Part shown: piece after piece, positions 15,404 to 22,385 of the stretch
Layout of the letters: each line of letters opens with the position of its first letter
Position numbering within the stretch: position 1 is the stretch's first letter
Assembly (NCBI GenBank): GCA_963728365.1
Contig: CAVSJI010000001.1
Coordinates: 1,736,001 to 1,800,000 of the forward strand
Origin: VRUE01 sp963728365
Lineage (GTDB): Bacteria; Actinomycetota; Thermoleophilia; Solirubrobacterales; 70-9
Length of the DNA stretch: 64,000 bases
Direction: 5' to 3'
Program-made: the position numbers and the translations under genes
Notes under the pieces: generated by a model
The model's database searches: none
What the model saw: only the letters and a program-made list of their open reading frames with translations
Told to the model about the DNA's origin: nothing

Positions 15404-16654
15404 GGACGCGACTAGCTCCTCTACTTCGAAGACACTGCCCGACGCGTCCAGCTCCCTGATCCTGTCGTAGTCGGCTTTCAGTTGCGCCCTGTTTGGATCC
15501 ACTAGATAGATGATTCCTGGGCAGGAGAAGAGGTCTACGGTGCGTTTGAGTTGGTCTCCCGGGCGCAGCATGGAGATCGTGCCGGCGAAGGAGGGGAGGG
15601 CTTCGATCTCGCGCAGTCCGGCGTCGGCGACGATCCGGCCCTCGTGCTGGGAGATCAGCATCACGCAGTAGGCGCCTGCCATCAGCTCGTAGGGGCGCTC
15701 GGCGCGGCGGGCGACTGAGGCCGGTTCGAGGTAGGCCTCGGCGGTCAGCGTCTGGTGGCTGGGCGTGCAGCGGTCGACGATCTCGTCGGGGACCGAGCCG
15801 TGCATGCGCGCCCCGGACTCGACAAGGACCGGGCCGCTCGCGGTCAGCATCACCTCGGTGTGGGCGGGGCCGAAGCGGATGCCAAGCGCGTCGAGCACGG
15901 ATTCGACGTAGGGCACGACCTGGTCCTGCTGGGGGCCGTGGCGGGGCAGCAGCTCCTCGTAGTCGTAGATGAAGTTGGCGCCGCGGCGCAGCTTGTTGTC
16001 GCGCCAGACCTCGGAGACGTGGTGGACGCCGTCCCAGCTGAGCGAGTTGACGAAGAGTTGGGTGCCCTCGAGCAGCTCCTGGACGAGCAGCTCCTCGTTG
16101 GCACCGTGCAGCGCGTTGGGACGGCCGAGGTTTGCCGAGAAGGCGGCCTCGATGGCGGCCGCGTCACGGGCGATGCTGACCCCGTCGGTGCCGGCGCTGT
16201 CAAGCGGTTTGACGACCACTGGCGCACCGCCCCGCGCCGCCGCCCACGAGACCGCCTCTGCGGCGGCGGCGGTCTTCAGAGCTTCGGCCGTGCGCAGCCC
16301 GGCGGCGCGCAGCGCCTCGCTCATCGCGCTCTTGTCGCGCCGCGCGAGGCTCTGGGAACTGCCGTTCGAGGGCAGGCCAAGCCGCTCGCTGAGCGCGTCG
16401 GCCAGCGGCACGCCCGGCTCGGCCCCAACCACGACGAAGGCCGGCTCGTGGGCCGCGACCCGTTCCGCGGTCGCCTCCAGATCCCCCTCATGGACGACGT
16501 TCTCGACGAAGTCCCTGCCTCTGAAGCCGCGCATGTAGAAGTCGGGCAGCCGCGGGCTGCTCTGCACGTGGACCACCGGCAACCCGGCGGCGGAGAAGCG
16601 CGGCGCCAGCCGCGACCCGGTCGAGTAGGCGTCGACGACGACCGCGGACTTCAT
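15401..16654 (-). CDS. ATP-grasp ligase, carboxylate-amine type
   Basis: This 417-residue ATP-grasp enzyme should activate a carboxylate as an acyl-phosphate and join it to an amine. The ATP-grasp lysine strand APVVVKPLDSAGTDGVSI, the EELLVQELLEGTQLFVNS strand and the Mg-binding VLVESGARMHGSVPDEI are visible. The N-terminal 100 residues form a Rossmann-like domain. It resembles dipeptide or amino-acid ligases rather than Ddl or purine enzymes, but the substrate is unknown. Its ATG overlaps the stop of the upstream methyltransferase by 4 nt, so the two are coupled. The stop codon is shared with element A2. Confidence 0.82.
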   Translation of the reverse strand: MKSAVVVDAYSTGSRLAPRFSAAGLPVVHVQSSPRLPDFYMRGFRGRDFVENVVHEGDLEATAERVAAHEPAFVVVGAEPGVPLADALSERLGLPSNGSSQSLARRDKSAMSEALRAAGLRTAEALKTAAAAEAVSWAAARGGAPVVVKPLDSAGTDGVSIARDAAAIEAAFSANLGRPNALHGANEELLVQELLEGTQLFVNSLSWDGVHHVSEVWRDNKLRRGANFIYDYEELLPRHGPQQDQVVPYVESVLDALGIRFGPAHTEVMLTASGPVLVESGARMHGSVPDEIVDRCTPSHQTLTAEAYLEPASVARRAERPYELMAGAYCVMLISQHEGRIVADAGLREIEALPSFAGTISMLRPGDQLKRTVDLFSCPGIIYLVDPNRAQLKADYDRIRELDASGSVFEVEELVAS

Positions 16655-17385
16655 GCCGTGGCGACGAGGACGAGGCGGTCCGCTGGGCGCTTCGGGCCGC
16701 CGGCGAGGTTGCCGTAGCGCTCGATCTCCCCGAATCCCGCTTCGGCGGCCATCCGTTCCAAATCGTCGGCCTCGTACATGCGGATTCGCGAGTCGACCAC
16801 GTCCTCGCCGAAGACGTAGTGGACGTGCAGCATCCCGGTCGTGAAGTCGACGTCGAGCGTTTCCTTGACCCCGTTTGTCTCGCGCTCGATCACGCCCTCG
16901 TCGGTTTTCAGCCGGTGGCGCGAGCGCTCCAGGTCGGAGAGCTCTACCGCCATCCGGCCCCCGGGCCGCAGCGCGTCGTGGTAGGCGCGCATCATCGCCT
17001 CGTCCTCGGCGACCGTCTCGCCGAAGCCGAAACTCGAGGAGAGGCTGACCAGGCCGTCGAAGCCGCGCAGCTCCGGCGGCAGCGGCTCGAGCAGGTCGGC
17101 GACGTGGTAGGTCGGGCCGGGGTACTCGCGCTTCGCTGCGGCGATCGCGATCTCGGAGATGTCGACGCCGACGGCGTCGATTCCGTTCTCGGCGAGCGCC
17201 GCGACGAAGCGGCCCAGGCCGCAGCCCGCGTCGAGCACCCGGTCACCCGGCTCGACGCCGAGCAGCGCCATCGCCAGCGGCGCCTCCTCCTCGTTGCCCT
17301 CGTAACGGCCGAGCTGGTTGGCGACCCGCATGTAGGCGGGGCCGTAGGTGTCTATCTCATTGAGGATCGGTGGCTGATCGCTCAC
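16651..17385 (-). CDS. Class I SAM-dependent methyltransferase, coupled to ATP-grasp gene
   Basis: This 244-residue methyltransferase has motif I VLDAGCGLGRFVAAL near residue 50, the acidic strand-2 end AVGVDISEIAI, and a GFDGLVSLSSSFGF block. It lies upstream of, and overlaps by 4 nt with, the ATP-grasp ligase. The two gene products may therefore build and methylate a small amide or peptide. No transporter or further biosynthetic gene is attached. It is divergent from the ccm operon, with about 120 bp between starts. Confidence 0.85.
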   Translation of the reverse strand: MSDQPPILNEIDTYGPAYMRVANQLGRYEGNEEEAPLAMALLGVEPGDRVLDAGCGLGRFVAALAENGIDAVGVDISEIAIAAAKREYPGPTYHVADLLEPLPPELRGFDGLVSLSSSFGFGETVAEDEAMMRAYHDALRPGGRMAVELSDLERSRHRLKTDEGVIERETNGVKETLDVDFTTGMLHVHYVFGEDVVDSRIRMYEADDLERMAAEAGFGEIERYGNLAGGPKRPADRLVLVATA

Positions 17386-17503
17386 GGTTTCCCAAGCGTA
17401 CCGCGAGCGACCGTCCTCCGTACCCGACTTGTAAACCGAAATCTTCCCCGCAAACCCAGCGAGAGACGCGCGCTCGGCGAGCGACGGTGCAGAATCCCCG
17501 AAG

Positions 17504-18172
17504 GTGCCCCCCGAGCAGGACAGAGCCGTGCCCGCGATCGCCCTCGCCGCGCTGCGCCGCGACTATGGCGAACGGACGGTGCTCGCCGGGATCGAGGTCG
17601 AGCTGCCGGTGGGCGCCTCGCTTGTCGTGCTCGGCCCCAACGGCGCCGGCAAGACGACCCTGCTGCGGATCCTCGCCACGCTGCTGCGGCCAAGCGGCGG
17701 CGAGGCGTCGGTGCTCGGCTGCTCGCTGCCGAGCGAGGCCTGGAAGCTGCGCGGCCGGATCGGCTACCTGGGGCACGAGCCGCTGCTCTACCGCGATCTC
17801 AGCGGACGCGAGAACCTGCGCTTCCAGGCACGGCTGCAGGGGATCCCGCGCGAGGCCGCGGAGAACCGGATCGAGGAGCTGCTGCGCGCGGTGGGAATGG
17901 AGCGGCGCGCCGACGAGCGGGTCGCCGAGCTTTCCGCCGGGATGCGGCAACGGCTCTCGATCTGCCGTTGCGTCCTGCACGAGCCCGAGCTGCTGCTGCT
18001 CGACGAGCCCGACTCCAACCTCGACGCCGAGGGCCGCGAGCTGGCGCAGGCGCTGATCGGGCCTGGCGGCGGCCGCGGCCGGGTCGTCGTCACCCACGAC
18101 CCCGAGCGCCACCTGGGCGAGGCCGATCAGGTCCTGCGGCTCGGGATCGGCGAGACGGCGGTGGTCTTGTGA
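17504..18172 (+). CDS. ccmA: Haem ABC exporter ATP-binding protein CcmA
   Basis: This 222-residue ABC ATPase has Walker A GPNGAGKTTLLRIL near residue 45, signature LSAGMRQRLSICR, and Walker B ELLLLDEPDSNLD. With CcmB and CcmC it forms the complex that releases haem-loaded CcmE in system I cytochrome c maturation. GTG 17504 is the longest start; GTG 17528 is also possible. It opens an operon ccmA-B-C-D leading into hemA, so haem export and haem synthesis share a neighbourhood. No ccmE or ccmF lies in the window. Confidence 0.88.
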   Translation: MPPEQDRAVPAIALAALRRDYGERTVLAGIEVELPVGASLVVLGPNGAGKTTLLRILATLLRPSGGEASVLGCSLPSEAWKLRGRIGYLGHEPLLYRDLSGRENLRFQARLQGIPREAAENRIEELLRAVGMERRADERVAELSAGMRQRLSICRCVLHEPELLLLDEPDSNLDAEGRELAQALIGPGGGRGRVVVTHDPERHLGEADQVLRLGIGETAVVL

Positions 18173-18849
18173 CCCCCTCCCGCGCCGCCTTCGCGGCGAT
18201 CCTCGCGAAGGACCTGCGCGCCGAGCTGCGCAGCCTGCAGTCGCTGCCGGCGATGGGCCTCTTCGCGGTCACCACCTTCGTCATCTTCCGCTTCGGCCTC
18301 GACCGCACCAGCCTCTCCGGCAGCCTCGCCTCCGGCGTGCTCTGGGCGACGCTGCTCTTCGCCGCGCTGCTCGGCGTCAACCGGCTCTGGGTGGCGGAGC
18401 GCGAGGAGGGCGGCTTCGACGCGATCCGGCTCGCGCCGATCGACCGCAGCGCGCTGTTCGCTGCCAAGGCGGCGGCGCTGCTCGTCTACCTGCTGGCGCT
18501 GGAGCTGGTCGTGGTTCCGGTCTTCGCGCTCTTCTTCCTCGGCTCGGCCGCGGCGCTCGGCCCCCTGGTCGCGGTCCTCCTGCTCGCCGACCTGGGGATC
18601 GCCGCGACCGGCACGCTGGTCTCCTCGATGGCGGTCCACTCGCGCGCCCGCGACCTGCTCGGCCCCCTGGTCCTGCTGCCGCTGATCGTGCCGCTGATGA
18701 TCGCCGCCACCGGCGCCAGCGAGCCGCTGCTCGCCGCGGGCGGGCCCGGCTATGACCGCTTCGGCACCTGGCTCGCGGTGCTCGCCCTATACGATCTGGT
18801 CTTCCTCCTCCTCGGCTGGGCAGTGTTCGATTTCCTCCTGGAGGACTGA
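18169..18849 (+). CDS. ccmB: Haem exporter membrane protein CcmB
   Basis: This 226-residue membrane protein has about six hydrophobic helices and the CcmB-type N-terminus FAAILAKDLRAELRSLQSLP with FVIFRFGLD. The GTG start overlaps the ccmA stop by 4 nt (GTGA). It forms the membrane half of the CcmAB transporter. The order directly after ccmA and before ccmC supports the assignment over a generic ABC permease. Confidence 0.88.
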   Translation: MTPSRAAFAAILAKDLRAELRSLQSLPAMGLFAVTTFVIFRFGLDRTSLSGSLASGVLWATLLFAALLGVNRLWVAEREEGGFDAIRLAPIDRSALFAAKAAALLVYLLALELVVVPVFALFFLGSAAALGPLVAVLLLADLGIAATGTLVSSMAVHSRARDLLGPLVLLPLIVPLMIAATGASEPLLAAGGPGYDRFGTWLAVLALYDLVFLLLGWAVFDFLLED

Positions 18850-18881
18850 GGGGCGCCGGACGGCGGCCCCGCGCCAAGCGC

Positions 18882-19607
18882 ATGTACGGCAAAGGCCTAA
18901 AGCCACTCTCCGTCGCGACGGTCGTCGCGATCCTCGCCGCCTTCTCGCTGGTCTTCTTCTACGCGCCGCTCGATGCCGACCAGGGCTTCATCCAGAAGAT
19001 CTTCTACCTGCACGTGCCGCTCTCGATCACGGCTCTGGTTGGATTCGTGATCGGCGGGGTCTTCGCCGTGCTGCACCTGCGCAGCGGCGAGCGGCGCTGG
19101 GACGCCTACTCCTACGTATCGATCCACATGTCGGTGATCTTCGGCGTCGCCGTGCTGGCCACCGGTTCGATCTGGGCGAAGGCCTCCTGGGGGCACTGGT
19201 GGGTCTGGGACGAGCCGACCCTGGTCAGCTTCCTGATCGTCTTCCTGATGTACGCGACCTACTACCCGTTCCGCTACGCGATCGAGGACCCGGACCGCCA
19301 GGCGCGCTACTCCTCGGTCTTCGCGATCACCGCCGGGGCCTTCGTTCCGCTCAACTTCATCGCGGTGCGGATGGCGCAGAGCCTCGTCCACCCGCGCGTC
19401 TTCGCCACCGCCAACGGGGGACTGCCGGGCTCGATGATGTTCACCTTCCTCGCCTGCTTGGCGGCGGTGGCGCTGCTCTGGGTGACGCTGGTCAAGCTGG
19501 AGCTGACCGCGAAGAGCGCCTCAGGGCAGCTGAAGCGCCTGCGCCGGGCGCTCGACGCTCCTGAACAGGGCAGCGGCGGGCCGCGGATCGCGCCGGAGGT
19601 GAGTTGA
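18882..19607 (+). CDS. ccmC: Cytochrome c biogenesis protein CcmC
   Basis: This 241-residue protein of the haem handling family has six membrane helices. The tryptophan-rich motif ASWGHWWVWDEPTLVSF, which binds haem, is intact, and candidate axial His residues occur in LHVPLSI and SIHMSVIFG. CcmC delivers haem to CcmE. The gene begins 32 bp after ccmB and its stop overlaps the next start (TTGATG). The last 40 residues are a charged cytoplasmic tail. Confidence 0.92.
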   Translation: MYGKGLKPLSVATVVAILAAFSLVFFYAPLDADQGFIQKIFYLHVPLSITALVGFVIGGVFAVLHLRSGERRWDAYSYVSIHMSVIFGVAVLATGSIWAKASWGHWWVWDEPTLVSFLIVFLMYATYYPFRYAIEDPDRQARYSSVFAITAGAFVPLNFIAVRMAQSLVHPRVFATANGGLPGSMMFTFLACLAAVALLWVTLVKLELTAKSASGQLKRLRRALDAPEQGSGGPRIAPEVS

Positions 19608-19930
19608 TGCTGGGCATGCTGCTCGCCGGTACGCCCGCCCTGCCGCTCGACGAGGCGGGCAAGTACGTCGCCGGCGCCTACATCGTCTTCCTCGTCCTGC
19701 TCGTCGTCTACGTGGCGATCATGGCCGCCAAACTGGGGCGGATGGAGGGCGAGCTGCGGGACTTGGCTGGGTTTGCCGAACAGGGTCGGCCCGCCACGCC
19801 CGGACGCGAAGCGGAGGACGTGCCAGTTGATGTCGAAACTCAGCCCGCGGCCGTCTCCGATCGCAATCTGACTCCTTCGAAGGCGGCCGCGGGCCGGCCC
19901 GACAACGCTCAAGGTTCTCCCGATGTCTGA
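19607..19930 (+). CDS. ccmD: CcmD-like small membrane protein with long tail
   Basis: This 107-residue protein has one transmembrane helix (GAYIVFLVLLVVYVAIMAAKL) followed by a basic/acidic amphipathic stretch, the layout of CcmD. CcmD helps CcmABC release holo-CcmE. Usual CcmD proteins are 45-70 residues; the extra 50 residues here are low-complexity and contain an in-frame 11-bp inverted repeat, so the tail may be recent. The gene overlaps ccmC at its start and hemA at its end. Confidence 0.7.
   Translation: MLGMLLAGTPALPLDEAGKYVAGAYIVFLVLLVVYVAIMAAKLGRMEGELRDLAGFAEQGRPATPGREAEDVPVDVETQPAAVSDRNLTPSKAAAGRPDNAQGSPDV
19843..19894. repeat. In-frame palindrome in the ccmD tail
   Basis: GCCCGCGGCCG (19843-19853) and CGGCCGCGGGC (19884-19894) form a perfect 11-bp inverted repeat with a 30-nt loop inside the ccmD coding region, beyond the conserved part of the protein. 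Confidence 0.6.
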
Positions 19931-21272
19931 GCTGCTCGCCCTGGGCGTCTCGCACAAGACTGCACCGCTCGATCTGCGCGAGCGGCTCTCGCTGACCGAG
20001 GGGCGCGCGGCCGGCGCCCTGCGCGAGCTGACCGAGGTGGCCGGCATCCACGAGGCGGCGGCGATCTCGACCTGCAACCGCACCGAGCTCTTCCTCGTCG
20101 TCTCCGACCCGGTCGAGGCCGAGTCGAGCGCCCTCGGCGTGCTCACCCGCCAGGCCGAGATCCGGCCGACCGAGCTGCTCGGCCACCTCTACTCGCTGCG
20201 CGGCAGCGAGGCGGCTCGTCACCTCTTCCGGGTGACGGCAGGCCTCGACTCGATGATCCTCGGCGAGGCCGAGATCCAGGGCCAGGTGAAGCGCGCCTAC
20301 GAGCTGGCCCTGGTCGAGGGCGCCACCGGGCCGATCCTCAACCGCCTCTTCCGCGGCGCCCTCGCCGCCGGCGGACGTGCCCGCGAGGAGACCGGGATCA
20401 GTGAGAAGAACGTCTCGATCCCCTCGGTCGCGGTCGAGCTGGCGCGGCGCACCCTGGGTGACCTCGCTGAGCGGCGCGTGCTGGTCATCGGCGCCGGCGA
20501 GACCGCCGAGCTGCTCGCTCGCGCCCTGGTCCGCCGCGGCGTCGCCACGGTCTTCGTCGCCAACCGGCACTACGACCGGGCGATCGGCCTGGCGCAGCGC
20601 TTCGACGGCAACGCGGTCCGCTTCGAGGAGCTGCCCGAGCAGCTCGCAGCGGCCGACATCGTCGTCTCGGCGACCAACTCGCCGCACCACATCGTCGAGC
20701 GCGACGAGCTCGAGCAGGTGATGCGCGGCCGCGAGGGACGTCCCCTGCTGCTCGTCGACATCGCCGTTCCCCGGGACGTCGAGCCGGTCTGCCGCGAGAT
20801 CGCCGGCGTCAGCCTGCACGACATCGACGACGTGCAGCAGATCGTCGAACGCAACGCGAGCGGGCGCGAGGCCGAGGCGCGGCGGGCGGAGCGGCTGCTC
20901 GACGCCGAGCTGGACCGCTTCGAGCGCTGGCTCTCCTCGCTGGAGGTCGTGCCGACGATCGGCGCCCTGCGCGAGCGCGCGGACGAGGTCGTGCGCCGAG
21001 TGCTGGCCGAGAACGAGGGCCGCTGGGAGAACCTCGGCGAGGCTGACGGCGAGCGGCTCAGCGCGATGGCCAAGGCGATCGCCTCGCGTCTCCTGCACGA
21101 GCCGACGTTGCGGATGAAGCGGTCGGCGGGTAGCGACGAGGCGTACCTCTTCGTGAGCGCGCTGCGCGAGCTGTTCGGTCTGGACGTCGGGACGGAGCCG
21201 GAGGAGGAGGGCGGGACTGCTTCGAATGTGACCGAGTTGCGGAGGGCCGGTCCCGGTGGGGGTTCCGCTTAA
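19923..21272 (+). CDS. hemA: Glutamyl-tRNA reductase
   Basis: This 449-residue NADPH enzyme reduces glutamyl-tRNA to glutamate-1-semialdehyde, the first step of C5 tetrapyrrole synthesis. The N-terminal GVSHKTAPLDLRERLS, nucleophile Cys51 in ISTCNRTELF, the specificity block SMILGEAEIQGQVK, the Rossmann motif VLVIGAGETAELLARAL and the C-terminal dimerisation helix are all present. The start overlaps ccmD by 8 nt. The final residues (RAGPGGGSA) and the TAA stop are encoded inside element A3, so the natural C-terminus has been altered by the repeat. Confidence 0.96.
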   Translation: MSELLALGVSHKTAPLDLRERLSLTEGRAAGALRELTEVAGIHEAAAISTCNRTELFLVVSDPVEAESSALGVLTRQAEIRPTELLGHLYSLRGSEAARHLFRVTAGLDSMILGEAEIQGQVKRAYELALVEGATGPILNRLFRGALAAGGRAREETGISEKNVSIPSVAVELARRTLGDLAERRVLVIGAGETAELLARALVRRGVATVFVANRHYDRAIGLAQRFDGNAVRFEELPEQLAAADIVVSATNSPHHIVERDELEQVMRGREGRPLLLVDIAVPRDVEPVCREIAGVSLHDIDDVQQIVERNASGREAEARRAERLLDAELDRFERWLSSLEVVPTIGALRERADEVVRRVLAENEGRWENLGEADGERLSAMAKAIASRLLHEPTLRMKRSAGSDEAYLFVSALRELFGLDVGTEPEEEGGTASNVTELRRAGPGGGSA

Positions 21273-21357
21273 CTTTTCGGATGGAGAGGCTGGAGCTGCC
21301 GCCTCGAGCTCACGACCGAAAAAGTACAAGACGCTCCACCCCCACCAGGACCGGCCT
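21244..21357. repeat. Family A palindromic element, copy A3
   Basis: Arms of 20 bp (21244-21263 and 21338-21357) match at 18 of 20 positions. The core is CTTAACTTTTCGG, a GC-rich apex, and CCGAAAAAGTACAAGACG. The TAA inside CTTAAC serves as the hemA stop codon. The element separates hemA from hemC. Confidence 0.86.
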
Positions 21358-21371
21358 ACGAGACCACACTC

Positions 21372-22259
21372 ATGCTTCGGATTGCGACACGTGGCAGCGC
21401 GCTGGCGATGGCTCAGGCCGGGCAGGTTGCCGAGATGCTCGGCGGGGCGGAGCTCGTTGAGGTGTCTTCAGACGGTGAGCTTGGGGATAAGGCTCGATTT
21501 GTGAAAGGGGTTGAGCGAGCGCTTCTGGACGGTGAGGCGGAGATCGGGGTGCACTCGGCTAAGGACTTGCCTGGGGAGTTGACGGAGGGGCTGATGCTTG
21601 CCGCTGTGCCCGTGCGGGAGGATGCTCGAGATGCTTGGGTTGGGAGCGGGGCCTCGCTCGAGGAGGTGCCGGAGGGTGCTCGAGTTGGGACGGCTAGCCT
21701 GCGGCGGCGGGCGCAGCTGCTTGCGGCGCGGCCCGACCTCGAGGTCGAGGAGCTGCATGGGAACGTGGACACGCGGCTGCGGAAGCTCGAGGGGGGTGAG
21801 GTGGACGCGATCGTGCTCGCTGTGGCAGGGCTGCGTCGGCTGGGGCGGGCTGACGAGATCGAGTTTGCGATTCCGGCCGAGACGATGACTCCCGCCGCTG
21901 GACAGGGCTCACTGGTCCTGCAGGTGCGGGAGGGAGATGAGGCGGCACTGTCGGCCGTCGAGCATGTCGTCGACCCGCCGGCGCTGCGCGAGCTGACGGC
22001 GGAGCGCACGGTCGTCGCCTTGCTCGAAGCGACCTGCAACAGCCCGCTCGGGGTCCACGCCTCCGTCGACCTCGCCGCCGGCCGGATGCGGATCGAGGCC
22101 TTCGTCGGGCTTCCCGACGGCAGCGAGTGGCTGCGCGACGCGCTCGAGGGCGACCACGCCGAGCCCGCCCTGCTAGGCGCCGAGCTGGCAAAGCGCCTGC
22201 TCGACACCGGTGCCCGCGACCTCCTCGACCGCGCCGAGAGCTGGAGCGAGCATGTCTAG
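21372..22259 (+). CDS. hemC: Porphobilinogen deaminase (hydroxymethylbilane synthase)
   Basis: This 295-residue enzyme joins four porphobilinogens into hydroxymethylbilane. The N-terminal RIATRGSALAMAQ, HSAKDLP, GTASLRRRAQLLAARPDL and the dipyrromethane-cofactor cysteine in EATCNSPLGVHA (about Cys222) are diagnostic. The ATG follows element A3 by 14 bp, so the palindrome lies directly in its 5' region. Coding sequence up to about 21700 has weaker GC skew at third positions (more T) than the rest of the gene, an unexplained local change in codon use. Confidence 0.95.
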   Translation: MLRIATRGSALAMAQAGQVAEMLGGAELVEVSSDGELGDKARFVKGVERALLDGEAEIGVHSAKDLPGELTEGLMLAAVPVREDARDAWVGSGASLEEVPEGARVGTASLRRRAQLLAARPDLEVEELHGNVDTRLRKLEGGEVDAIVLAVAGLRRLGRADEIEFAIPAETMTPAAGQGSLVLQVREGDEAALSAVEHVVDPPALRELTAERTVVALLEATCNSPLGVHASVDLAAGRMRIEAFVGLPDGSEWLRDALEGDHAEPALLGAELAKRLLDTGARDLLDRAESWSEHV

Positions 22260-22263
22260 GCTC

Positions 22264-22379
22264 AGGGCCGATCTCGGTGGGTCGCCGCTTAACTTTTTCG
22301 TGGAGAGGGAAACTGCTGACGCCGCAGGCGAGCGGCCGCGAAAAAGTACAAGACGCTCTGACCCACCGAGATCGGCCCT
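22264..22379. repeat. Family A palindromic element, copy A4
   Basis: Perfect 20-bp arms (22264-22283 and 22360-22379) with the core CTTAACTTTTTCG and CGAAAAAGTACAAGACG. It occupies almost the whole gap between hemC and the cobA-hemD fusion, ending 6 bp before the latter's ATG. Confidence 0.9.
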
Positions 22380-22385
22380 CTGCGT

